In this document: piece after piece, positions 1 to 5,421 of the stretch
Layout of the letters: every line of letters starts with the position of its first letter
Numbering within the stretch: position 1 is the stretch's first letter
Assembly: GCA_030619345.1 (NCBI GenBank)
Contig: JAUXBO010000189.1
Coordinates: forward strand, 1-5,421
DNA length: 5,421 nt
Direction of reading: 5' to 3'
From: Candidatus Zixiibacteriota bacterium
Lineage (GTDB): Bacteria; Zixibacteria; MSB-5A5; GN15; FEB-12
Notes under the pieces: model-generated
What the model was told of the DNA's origin: nothing
The model's database searches: none
The model's input: the letters and a program-made list of their open reading frames with translations, nothing else
Program-made: the position numbers and the translations under genes

Positions 1-263
1 GCAATAGTCTCAAATACAACCCCCACCTCCGCGGTTTTGAGCAGGATGGAGCTTCGATCATACGGGATTTGTGATTCATTGAGACCGATATCGGCATCAT
101 CGAGAAATTTCACCTCAATGTGGCCTCTATCGTAACCCAGGGCGACAATACTCTTGTCCGGTTTAATCGCTAGTTCCCGCGGCGTCGGTGCTGCCGAGAG
201 GCTCACCGCAACAAACAGGACTGCACACAGAAAGAACACACCAAATAGCTTTCTGAATTTCAT
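1..263 (-). CDS. Secreted protein of unknown function, N-terminal fragment
   Basis: The reading frame starts at ATG 263-261 and stays open to the left edge, giving 87 complete codons, so the C-terminus lies outside the window. The start is supported by an AGAGG ribosome binding site six bases upstream. Residues 1-25 form a clear signal peptide: MKFRK, then a hydrophobic core (LFGVFFLCAVLFVAVSL), then SAA for signal peptidase I, so the product is exported. The following segment includes GHIEVKFLDDADIGL and is rich in short beta-like stretches. It faintly recalls the VKF-containing N-terminal regions of secreted subtilase (S8) precursors, but no catalytic motif is within the window, so I give no function. 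It points the same way as the secreted orphan at 418-930, 154 bases away, and has its own possible promoter. Export is well supported; function is unknown. Confidence 0.75.
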   Translation of the reverse strand, partial: MKFRKLFGVFFLCAVLFVAVSLSAAPTPRELAIKPDKSIVALGYDRGHIEVKFLDDADIGLNESQIPYDRSSILLKTAEVGVVFETI

Positions 264-269
264 GATATA

Positions 270-274
270 CCTCT
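270..274 (-). promoter_or_regulatory. Ribosome binding site of the left-edge secreted gene
   Basis: On the minus strand AGAGG lies six bases before ATG 263-261. It is the strongest Shine-Dalgarno match in the window and fixes the start of a gene that is only partly visible. Confidence 0.7.
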
Positions 275-298
275 ATTTATAATAAGAAAGTAATACTG

Positions 299-379
299 AT
301 TGCCTTAATATACTGTTGGATCCAAATCATACAATACTATTTTGGGATCGAAATGTACCGATTTTCATCGCCTTAATAT
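299..379. repeat. Pair of 13-base direct repeats upstream of the left-edge gene
   Basis: attgccttaatat at 299-311 recurs as atcgccttaatat at 367-379 with one mismatch; 10 bases (gccttaatat) are identical without interruption. The copies are 68 bases apart. Both lie in the 154-base space between the two minus-strand genes, and one overlaps the candidate -10 box. A regulator binding site is possible but unproven. Confidence 0.4.
307..334 (-). promoter_or_regulatory. Possible promoter of the left-edge secreted gene
   Basis: On the minus strand TTGTAT (334-329) and TATATT (312-307) are separated by 16 bases, a plausible sigma-70-type pair. Transcription would start near 300, leaving about 37 bases of leader before the ATG. 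The region is AT-rich, so chance matches are likely. The -10 box lies within one copy of the 13-base direct repeat listed separately. Confidence 0.3.
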
Positions 380-417
380 CGCGAATTCCATTAGGGTCGG
401 ATGCAGGCAGTCTTGAA

Positions 418-930
418 TTAGCGCATCTTCGGCCCGAATTCAGCTTCCCGAAAATCATTCGATTTGTAATAGTCTCCGGCCGGTCGTGATAAACAGCGCC
501 TCCAGTAGTCCGAATTCAATTGGAGGAATTCTTCGCTCAGTCTATGGTAGTGACTACCCCAGTATCTTTTGTCGTTTTTCATACCCAATTCCCGGAAACC
601 GAAATCAACACTCTTGTGATAAGTTTTTGGGCTCGACCTCAACAGGTCAGCAAAGGTCTGGCCAGCTATCTGATTTTGCCCGAATCTAAAGAGTAAATCA
701 ACCTTAACAGTTGCACGACTTACTAATATCTGCCGTCCTTTTGAGTTATGGGTGCTGTCAGTCAGAGAATCTGTAGATAAGTCGGAGTGGATGATCTTAC
801 TTGCCCGACTATTTGAGTCTGTTTCATCACCATTGACTGTGCCGCTTTCGACGGCTTGAATTGGCAAATAGACCATGTAGAGAAGCAGGACAAAGAGTGC
901 AGTACAACAAACGAATCTTAGATTCTTCAT
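418..930 (-). CDS. Small secreted protein of unknown function
   Basis: I choose ATG 930-928 (170 residues) because the only upstream in-frame start is a TTG at 945 with no ribosome binding site; ahead of the ATG there is at best a weak GAG. Residues 1-26 form a signal peptide: MKNLR, a hydrophobic core (VCCTALFVLLLYMVYL) and a likely cut after PIQA. The mature protein begins with about 40 residues rich in Ser, Thr, Asp and Asn, probably a flexible linker. The C-terminal half is rich in aromatic and basic residues, with KRYWGSHYHRL and SDYWRRCLSR. I recognise no domain. A near-consensus promoter 37 bases upstream supports this as a real gene. The mature part has one cysteine, so no internal disulphide is expected. 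It could be a lineage-specific periplasmic or secreted protein. A shorter plus-strand frame inside it (486-689) has no signal and is treated as a shadow. Confidence 0.65.
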   Translation of the reverse strand: MKNLRFVCCTALFVLLLYMVYLPIQAVESGTVNGDETDSNSRASKIIHSDLSTDSLTDSTHNSKGRQILVSRATVKVDLLFRFGQNQIAGQTFADLLRSSPKTYHKSVDFGFRELGMKNDKRYWGSHYHRLSEEFLQLNSDYWRRCLSRPAGDYYKSNDFREAEFGPKMR

Positions 931-966
931 TCTATCACTCAACAAATGAGTAAAGTTCTATAGTTT

Positions 967-995
967 AAAATACACCCTTGCTAAAGTTGTGTCAA
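967..995 (-). promoter_or_regulatory. Sigma-70-like promoter of the small secreted protein gene
   Basis: On the minus strand a perfect TTGACA -35 box (995-990) and TATTTT (972-967) are exactly 17 bases apart. The predicted transcript start is near 960, about 30 bases before ATG 930. This is the best promoter match in the window and independently supports the gene at 418-930. Confidence 0.6.
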
Positions 996-1101
996 CAAAT
1001 CATACCGAGCGGGCAGTTCCTGCCTTATTTTTACACCAGAAGATAATTGCCAATCGTGTCTTGATTAACTAAATTGGAAATCAAGGCATTTTGGGGATTA
1101 T

Positions 1102-1107
1102 TATAAT
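1102..1107 (+). promoter_or_regulatory. Possible -10 box for the three-gene exported operon
   Basis: TATAAT lies 19 bases before ATG 1127, in the divergent intergenic region. No good -35 box sits at 16-18 bases: TTGGAA at 1074-1079 is 22 bases away. The implied leader is only about 13 bases. It is a perfect -10 hexamer but weak as a full promoter. Confidence 0.3.
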
Positions 1108-1126
1108 CGAACTTGGATAGCATTCA

Positions 1127-1570
1127 ATGGACCCACGCTTAGTACGCATTTTCTTATCCACATTGCTTCTATTAGCTTCACTCTGCTCCTGTTCTAATAA
1201 AGAAGCCAATACCGGCCTCGGCTCTCAAGATGTATTACTGCAAGTCGAATCAACCATTCCCGAAGCAGAGGCCACGGACGTACCAGTTGATATCGTAATC
1301 TCTGTCTTCATGTCCATTCCCTTGACTTTGAGTCTGGATCCCGAAAACCCGATTCTAATATTTGACTTGCCGGGTTCCACGAGCATTCAGGACAACGTTA
1401 TCAGCTTTCGGCCCGATCAATCGTTGCAGCCGTTGACCGAATATAGAGTCACCATCAACCCTGACGTAATTTCCTCCGGAGAGCAAAAACTGCGGGAACA
1501 GTTCAGCTGGACATTTTCAACAGCTCAGCCCGATACGCTGCCCGGATTCCCCGAGCCACCGGGTGATTGA
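1127..1570 (+). CDS. Lipoprotein with a single bacterial Ig-like (Big_5-type) domain
   Basis: The product has 147 residues. ATG 1127 is the first usable start, since an in-frame TAG stands nine bases upstream; a weak GGA at 1115-1117 may serve as ribosome binding site. Residues 1-21 are a lipoprotein signal peptide (MDPRLVR, hydrophobic core, then LCSC), with Cys22 as the likely lipidated residue, so the protein is probably envelope-anchored. Residues 39-132 match the pattern of Big_5/SbsA Ig-like domains: STIPEAEATDVPVD near the start, FRPDQSLQPLTEYRVTI in the middle and SWTFSTA at the end. Such beta-sandwich domains are usually structural or adhesive repeats in large surface proteins; having just one makes this a minimal version. 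A short proline-rich tail (133-147) follows. It is first in a likely operon, 37 bases ahead of the next gene. Domain and lipidation are inferred from motifs. Confidence 0.8.
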   Translation: MDPRLVRIFLSTLLLLASLCSCSNKEANTGLGSQDVLLQVESTIPEAEATDVPVDIVISVFMSIPLTLSLDPENPILIFDLPGSTSIQDNVISFRPDQSLQPLTEYRVTINPDVISSGEQKLREQFSWTFSTAQPDTLPGFPEPPGD

Positions 1571-1607
1571 AACAGAACATGAAAGGATCTTCTCCACGGA
1601 TACAAAT

Positions 1608-2837
1608 ATGAAAATTAGCAAATTATGTATTATCGTTTTTGTTTTGGTTGCAACAATAGGCCATTTTTTGTTGGGATGGGCCGACCAGGTTCCACAACTC
1701 ATCCCATACCAGGGGCGGCTCACCGATGACATCGGGTTTCCTGTAACATCAATGACCCAGGTCACTTTCTCAATCTACTCCGACTCATTGATCCTGTCCC
1801 CCATTTGGACTGAAACCGCCAACCTCCTTCCCGCCCAGGATGGATCGATTTCCTGGCTGTTGGGTCAAAACTGTATGTTTGACACTACGCTCTTTGATGG
1901 ATCGATCCGTTACCTCGGTATTGCGATCAACGCCAACGGCGAAATGAAACCGAGAATTCCAATCGGCTCGGTTCCTTATTCTCTTGGCTCCAATGTATCC
2001 GATCTGCCCCCTGAGAAAATCCGAGGTACTGCTGCCACCCTCACTGCTGACCAGATTTTGTCTGGAGCCAACAGTTTCACCGGTCCAACCGTATTCATGC
2101 ACAGCGATGCCCAAAACTACGCGGTCAGAACTGAGAACCTCGGAGGGGGTCCGGCCCTGCAAGTATTGACCAACTCCGACACTGATCCGGCACTGATGGC
2201 CATCACTGGAATTACAGCACAACCCAACGCCGGCGACCCCGCAGGAAACGGACCAATCATCAGAGGCTACCGGGCATTTTTTGGACTTCCACAGGGGTTG
2301 GACCTCAATCTTCGCTTTAGCGTGGAGAATGACGGCAGCGTTCTGGCCGACGGAGCTTTCGTGGGAGGTGGAGAGGATTTTGCCGTGCTATTGGAGGTGA
2401 GTCAGGACGCCAATACTCTTACACTCGGCCAGGTCCTCGTAATTGATCCATCCCAACCGGGGCTACTTCGACTTTCTAACGAACCGAGATCGCGCCTGGT
2501 CGCAGGGGTCTATAGCGAACAACCCGGATTCATTGGAACGACAAATCAACTCTCAAAATACACGCCCGATATGGACGGCAAGATTATGGTCCCGGATCTG
2601 CCCAAACAAAAAGTGAACGACAACAGAATTCCGGTGACTATTGTCGGAATCGTTACCTGCAATGTCTCGGCTGAAAACGGACCGATTTCGGTGGGAGATT
2701 TACTGGTAACTTCGGGCACAGCCGGACATGCCATGTGCAGTGACGACACAACGGCTATCGGTACTGTATTAGGAAAGGCGCTGGGCGAACTAACCAGCGG
2801 ACTTGGACAGATCAAGATTCTTCTGACACTGCAGTAA
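1608..2837 (+). CDS. Exported protein with tail-fibre/peptidase-G2-like C-terminal module
   Basis: I choose ATG 1608 (409 residues). The frame could open at GTG 1563, but that would overlap the previous gene, add 15 hydrophilic residues before the signal peptide and lack a ribosome binding site. Residues 1-25 are a signal peptide ending GWA/DQ. Residues 28-126 follow a pattern common in exported proteins of FCB and related phyla: PQLIPYQGRLTD near the start and IPIGSVPYSL at the end. A low-complexity beta-like linker follows. The C-terminal part (about 240-409) includes FSVENDGSVLADGAF, GGGEDFAVLLEV, LVAGVYSEQPGF (298-309) and ENGPISVGDLLVTSGTAGHAM (356-376). It resembles modules at the ends of phage-tail-fibre-like proteins, related to the peptidase G2 (self-cleaving chaperone) region; whether it self-cleaves is unknown. 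It probably belongs to the envelope or surface. The next gene starts 26 bases later, so they are likely co-transcribed. Confidence 0.75.
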   Translation: MKISKLCIIVFVLVATIGHFLLGWADQVPQLIPYQGRLTDDIGFPVTSMTQVTFSIYSDSLILSPIWTETANLLPAQDGSISWLLGQNCMFDTTLFDGSIRYLGIAINANGEMKPRIPIGSVPYSLGSNVSDLPPEKIRGTAATLTADQILSGANSFTGPTVFMHSDAQNYAVRTENLGGGPALQVLTNSDTDPALMAITGITAQPNAGDPAGNGPIIRGYRAFFGLPQGLDLNLRFSVENDGSVLADGAFVGGGEDFAVLLEVSQDANTLTLGQVLVIDPSQPGLLRLSNEPRSRLVAGVYSEQPGFIGTTNQLSKYTPDMDGKIMVPDLPKQKVNDNRIPVTIVGIVTCNVSAENGPISVGDLLVTSGTAGHAMCSDDTTAIGTVLGKALGELTSGLGQIKILLTLQ

Positions 2838-2863
2838 CTCCAGAAACGACTTCGACCGGAAGC

Positions 2864-4717
2864 ATGAAAGCACAAATCACAAACTCTGGCATAATAATGG
2901 TGGTGACGGCCATCATCGTAGCTATTTGCTCCCCAGCGCCACGCTCACAGCAATTTGACGGCGAGTTCCGGCTTCAATCAGGACAGTTGGGTATCCCTGG
3001 GGCCAGTTCTTTTGGCTCCAATCATGCCATCAGCAGCCAAGTTGGAAATGTATACCGACATGTTTCTGGGGAGAATTATGTTATAGCCAGTCCCTTTGCT
3101 GGGGCTGTTATCACTGAGCAAATCAGGTTCCTGTCCGGCTTGACTGATACCATTGGCGGTACTGACTGGGTTCTCGCATTTAACCTTCCCGAAAATGCGA
3201 GTGGTGTCGCCTGCTCACTGATGTATCGACCGGGTGGGGCTCATACCTTCAAAACCATACCCTTCAACCAAAATAGCAGTAACACACGCTCGATTAGCCT
3301 GAATCCGGATTCCATTGAAGTGAGAGGACTGGAGTTCTTGATCGTTCTTTCCGACGATTCAAACCGGGCGAGCATCGGTACTGAGACAAAACCACTAACT
3401 CTGCCATCTCAAGGGTATGCCAGCCAACCAGTGACCGGACTCGATAACACCCCCTTCTCATACCAAATGATTTCTGTTCCGATCGAGCCGGGCGGCAAGG
3501 CGGAATCCATTTTCACTGAGACTTTCGGTGAGTATGATCCAACCCACTGGAGGCTGGGAAGATATGATTCCCACCGAAAGGCTGTGCGGGAATTCCCCGA
3601 CGTACCCATCCCTCGACCGGGTATCTCGTATTGGCTGGTATCCAAGACAGTTCATCCGATTACAGTAGAGGGAGTATCTGTCGTTCCGAATGCGCGCGTG
3701 AATTCTGAACCATATTATTCGCTGCCGCTCGATTCAGGTTGGAATCAAATTGCAAATCCGTTTTCGTTTGAGATTTCCGTAAGTGACTTGCGCTTTGAAA
3801 AGAGTGGCCTTTTTAAGGATGCGGCCAATGCTCCCGTTGACGATTCTATTTATGGCCATTTCGGCGGCAGGTTTCGGACACTAAGGGTGCTGAGTCCATG
3901 GCTCGGCTTTTTCCTGCATGCTAATGAACCCGGCCTGAATATACTCTTTCCCTTTGAAGAGTTTGATCCGGCTGCCGACACGCCGGTTCCCGGAATTCCT
4001 CGACAGGACAATGCCGAATGGTATTTTCGGCTATCGATCGAAACCGTAAATGGCCGTGATCTCGACAAGTTTGTCGGTGTCCACTCCGAAGCCGATAACG
4101 GACTGGACCGTTTTGATTACACTGACCCTCCCCCGCCAAAATCGGGCGCACACTTGTCCCTGCAGCTGGCAGGTTCAGATGAAACAAGATTCCGATCAGA
4201 TTTTAGGGAGCCAGGTCGAGAGAACTACACTTTCAAATTACTGGTTAGCACCTGGCATCCTGCCAACTTACGGATTACTGCCTCGGATTTATTTCCGGCC
4301 AACTGGTCGGCGAGACTAAGCGCGGGAGATCAAATTTTATCTGACAATGCTCTGTTGGAAACTGTTCTTATCGAACCGGGCAAGTATGAACTATCACTTG
4401 TTGTGGGTCAGCAAATTGAAGGACGGTCCCAGATTCCAACTGAGTTCGCACTGCATCAGAATTATCCCAATCCGTTTAATCCCTCAACTACTATTCAGTT
4501 TGACCTACCCAAAGCAGCAGATTGTCTGCTGGAGATTATTAACATTCTTGGAAGGACCGTCTATCAAACATCACGGCGAGAGTTAAGCGCCGGAAGGCAC
4601 ACTTTTGTCTGGGATGGCAAAAACTCAGATGGACAGCCAGTGGCAAGCGGGTTGTACTTTTTTAGGTTCAAAACTGACGGATTTGCCGCTTCAAAAAAAA
4701 TGGTGCTGCTCAGATAG
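2864..4717 (+). CDS. Large secreted or surface protein with type IX-style C-terminal sorting domain
   Basis: The product has 617 residues. Its start at ATG 2864 has a GGA only three bases upstream; the alternative ATG 2897 would cut into the signal peptide. Residues 1 to about 29 are an export signal (hydrophobic stretch IIMVVTAIIVAIC). Next comes FDGEFRLQSGQLGIPGASSF, an N-terminal pattern seen in FCB surface proteins. Later landmarks are WRLGRYD (229-235), PGISYWLV, GWNQIANPF (292-300) and FVGVHSEADNGLDRFDYTDP (403-422), all typical of long beta-rich secreted proteins of these phyla. Residues 526-617 are a FlgD-like/Por_Secre_tail module: FALHQNYPNPFNPSTT, VWDGKNSDGQPVASGLYFFR and the final KKMVLLR. 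In Bacteroidetes this module directs secretion across the outer membrane by the type IX system and is often removed or linked to surface glycolipid. No catalytic residues are recognisable, so the role of the main body is unknown. It ends the three-gene operon. Confidence 0.85.
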   Translation: MKAQITNSGIIMVVTAIIVAICSPAPRSQQFDGEFRLQSGQLGIPGASSFGSNHAISSQVGNVYRHVSGENYVIASPFAGAVITEQIRFLSGLTDTIGGTDWVLAFNLPENASGVACSLMYRPGGAHTFKTIPFNQNSSNTRSISLNPDSIEVRGLEFLIVLSDDSNRASIGTETKPLTLPSQGYASQPVTGLDNTPFSYQMISVPIEPGGKAESIFTETFGEYDPTHWRLGRYDSHRKAVREFPDVPIPRPGISYWLVSKTVHPITVEGVSVVPNARVNSEPYYSLPLDSGWNQIANPFSFEISVSDLRFEKSGLFKDAANAPVDDSIYGHFGGRFRTLRVLSPWLGFFLHANEPGLNILFPFEEFDPAADTPVPGIPRQDNAEWYFRLSIETVNGRDLDKFVGVHSEADNGLDRFDYTDPPPPKSGAHLSLQLAGSDETRFRSDFREPGRENYTFKLLVSTWHPANLRITASDLFPANWSARLSAGDQILSDNALLETVLIEPGKYELSLVVGQQIEGRSQIPTEFALHQNYPNPFNPSTTIQFDLPKAADCLLEIINILGRTVYQTSRRELSAGRHTFVWDGKNSDGQPVASGLYFFRFKTDGFAASKKMVLLR

Positions 4718-4729
4718 TTTTTGAACCAG

Positions 4730-5421
4730 TTATCCCTTGAACTGTTTCGTCTCAGAAATAACCGCCGCACCCACTGAATCTCCCCATACGTTGACAGTAG
4801 TACGGCATCGATCCAAAAACCAGTCGACGGCCCAAATCAACCCTATTCCTTCCAGTGGAAGACCTACCGCCTGGAGAACAAAAACCATGGTGACAGTTCC
4901 GGCGTGCGGGATTCCGGCGGCGCCTATGGAGGCCAGAGTTGCTGTTAAAAAGATAATTATCTGTTGTCCCATACCTAAATCAATGCCGTAGATCTGGGCA
5001 ATAAACAGGGCCGCGACTGCTTCATACATCGCCGTTCCATCCATATTAATCGTCGCTCCGAGCGGAAGGACAAACGAGGCAACTCGACCATCAACTTTGT
5101 TCTTTTCTTTAACAGCCTCCATTGTGATTGGTAAGGTTGCCGATGAAGACGCCGTCGTAAAGGCTGTCGCCAGAGCCTCGCCCATGTTGCGGAAATACTG
5201 TAACGGTGTCCGTCGTCCAAAAAACTTCAGGATTAGCGGCAAGATTACAGTCGCATGAAACAACAGCCCGCCTATTACTGTCAGGGCATATAAGCCAAGA
5301 CTTGAAATCAATTGATCGACCGATCCCCGGTTTTCAGCCACAATCGATCCTATCAGAGCAAAAACACCCAACGGTGCAAATAGGATGATCACGTGGACGA
5401 GTTTCATAATGGCCAAATTTA
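4730..5421 (-). CDS. Dicarboxylate/amino acid:cation symporter (DAACS/SDF family), C-terminal half
   Basis: This inner-membrane protein imports acidic amino acids or dicarboxylates using ion gradients. The window holds about 230 of the roughly 420 residues usual for the family. The frame continues past the right edge; the TTG at 5416 is an internal Leu, not a start. Counting that Leu as 1, the order is TM5 (LFAPLGVFALIG), TM6 (42-65), hairpin HP1 with TTASSSATLP (87-96), TM7 with NMDGT (124-128), hairpin HP2 with AAGIPHAG (166-173), and TM8 with DWFLDRCRTTVNVWGD (198-213). Sodium-site residues Asn124, Asp126, Asn209 and Asp213 and the substrate-carboxylate-binding Arg205 are present, which favours an acidic substrate. 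Ala89, Glu132 and Arg203 match animal EAATs rather than archaeal GltPh. The C-terminal tail after TM8 is short. It converges on the upstream operon with a 12-base gap and appears unrelated to it. Family assignment is firm; the exact substrate is not. Confidence 0.95.
   Translation of the reverse strand, partial: NLAIMKLVHVIILFAPLGVFALIGSIVAENRGSVDQLISSLGLYALTVIGGLLFHATVILPLILKFFGRRTPLQYFRNMGEALATAFTTASSSATLPITMEAVKEKNKVDGRVASFVLPLGATINMDGTAMYEAVAALFIAQIYGIDLGMGQQIIIFLTATLASIGAAGIPHAGTVTMVFVLQAVGLPLEGIGLIWAVDWFLDRCRTTVNVWGDSVGAAVISETKQFKG

Noticed and set aside
276..281. TATAAA on the minus strand as the -10 box for the left-edge gene.
   Set aside because: The transcript would start inside the ribosome binding site region, and no -35 box is correctly spaced.
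931..945. TTG 945 as the start of the small secreted protein.
   Set aside because: No ribosome binding site precedes it, and the ATG at 930 begins directly with a normal signal peptide.
986..996. Short palindrome gttg-tgt-caac overlapping the -35 box of the small secreted protein gene, considered as an operator.
   Set aside because: Arms of four bases do not extend further and occur readily by chance.
1563..1607. GTG 1563 as the start of the fibre-like protein gene.
   Set aside because: It overlaps the preceding gene, has no ribosome binding site and puts 15 hydrophilic residues before the signal peptide; ATG 1608 fits better.
1785..2222. Long minus-strand frame opposite the fibre-like protein gene, considered as an antisense gene.
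   Set aside because: It has no plausible start signal or recognisable domain, and the plus-strand frame clearly encodes an exported protein with family motifs.
3921..4187. Overlapping minus-strand frames inside the surface protein gene.
   Set aside because: Composition looks like a shadow of the plus-strand coding frame, with no signal, domain or upstream site.
4724..4747. Weak stem CAGTT/AACTG (4727-4731 with 4740-4744) at the convergent junction, considered as a bidirectional terminator.
   Set aside because: The stem is only five base pairs and AT-rich, with an eight-base loop and no T-run after it on either strand.

Overview
The window looks like a chromosomal segment from a Gram-negative member of the FCB superphylum (Fibrobacteres-Chlorobi-Bacteroidetes and related candidate phyla such as Zixibacteria, Marinimicrobia or Latescibacteria). 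The main evidence is the 617-residue protein at 2864-4717. It ends in the QNYPNPFNPSTT motif and FlgD-like sorting module typical of proteins exported by type IX or related secretion in these phyla. The phylum assignment is inference. No RNA gene, CRISPR array, transposase or phage integration signal is visible. No gap between genes exceeds 200 bases.

Layout: on the minus strand at the left edge lies the N-terminal part of a secreted protein (1-263, running off the window). Next is a 170-residue secreted orphan (418-930, minus) with a near-consensus promoter (967-995). After a divergent intergenic region, three plus-strand genes follow with gaps of 37 and 26 bases and probably form one operon. 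They are a small lipoprotein with one bacterial Ig-like (Big_5-type) domain (1127-1570), an exported protein with a tail-fibre/peptidase-G2-like C-terminal module (1608-2837), and a large cell-surface or secreted protein with the C-terminal sorting domain (2864-4717). Facing them, with 12 bases between stop codons, is the C-terminal half of a dicarboxylate/amino acid:cation symporter (4730-5421, minus, running off the right edge).

Five of the six genes encode exported proteins. The three-gene operon most likely makes an envelope or surface-display set: a lipid-anchored Ig-like protein, a fibre-like protein and a sorted surface protein. Their joint function is unknown. The symporter is the only gene with a confidently assigned biochemical activity. 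At three key positions it carries the residues of animal glutamate transporters (EAATs) rather than those of the archaeal model GltPh. This is the most specific observation in the window. I did not find convincing evidence for a wholly new defence or mobile system.
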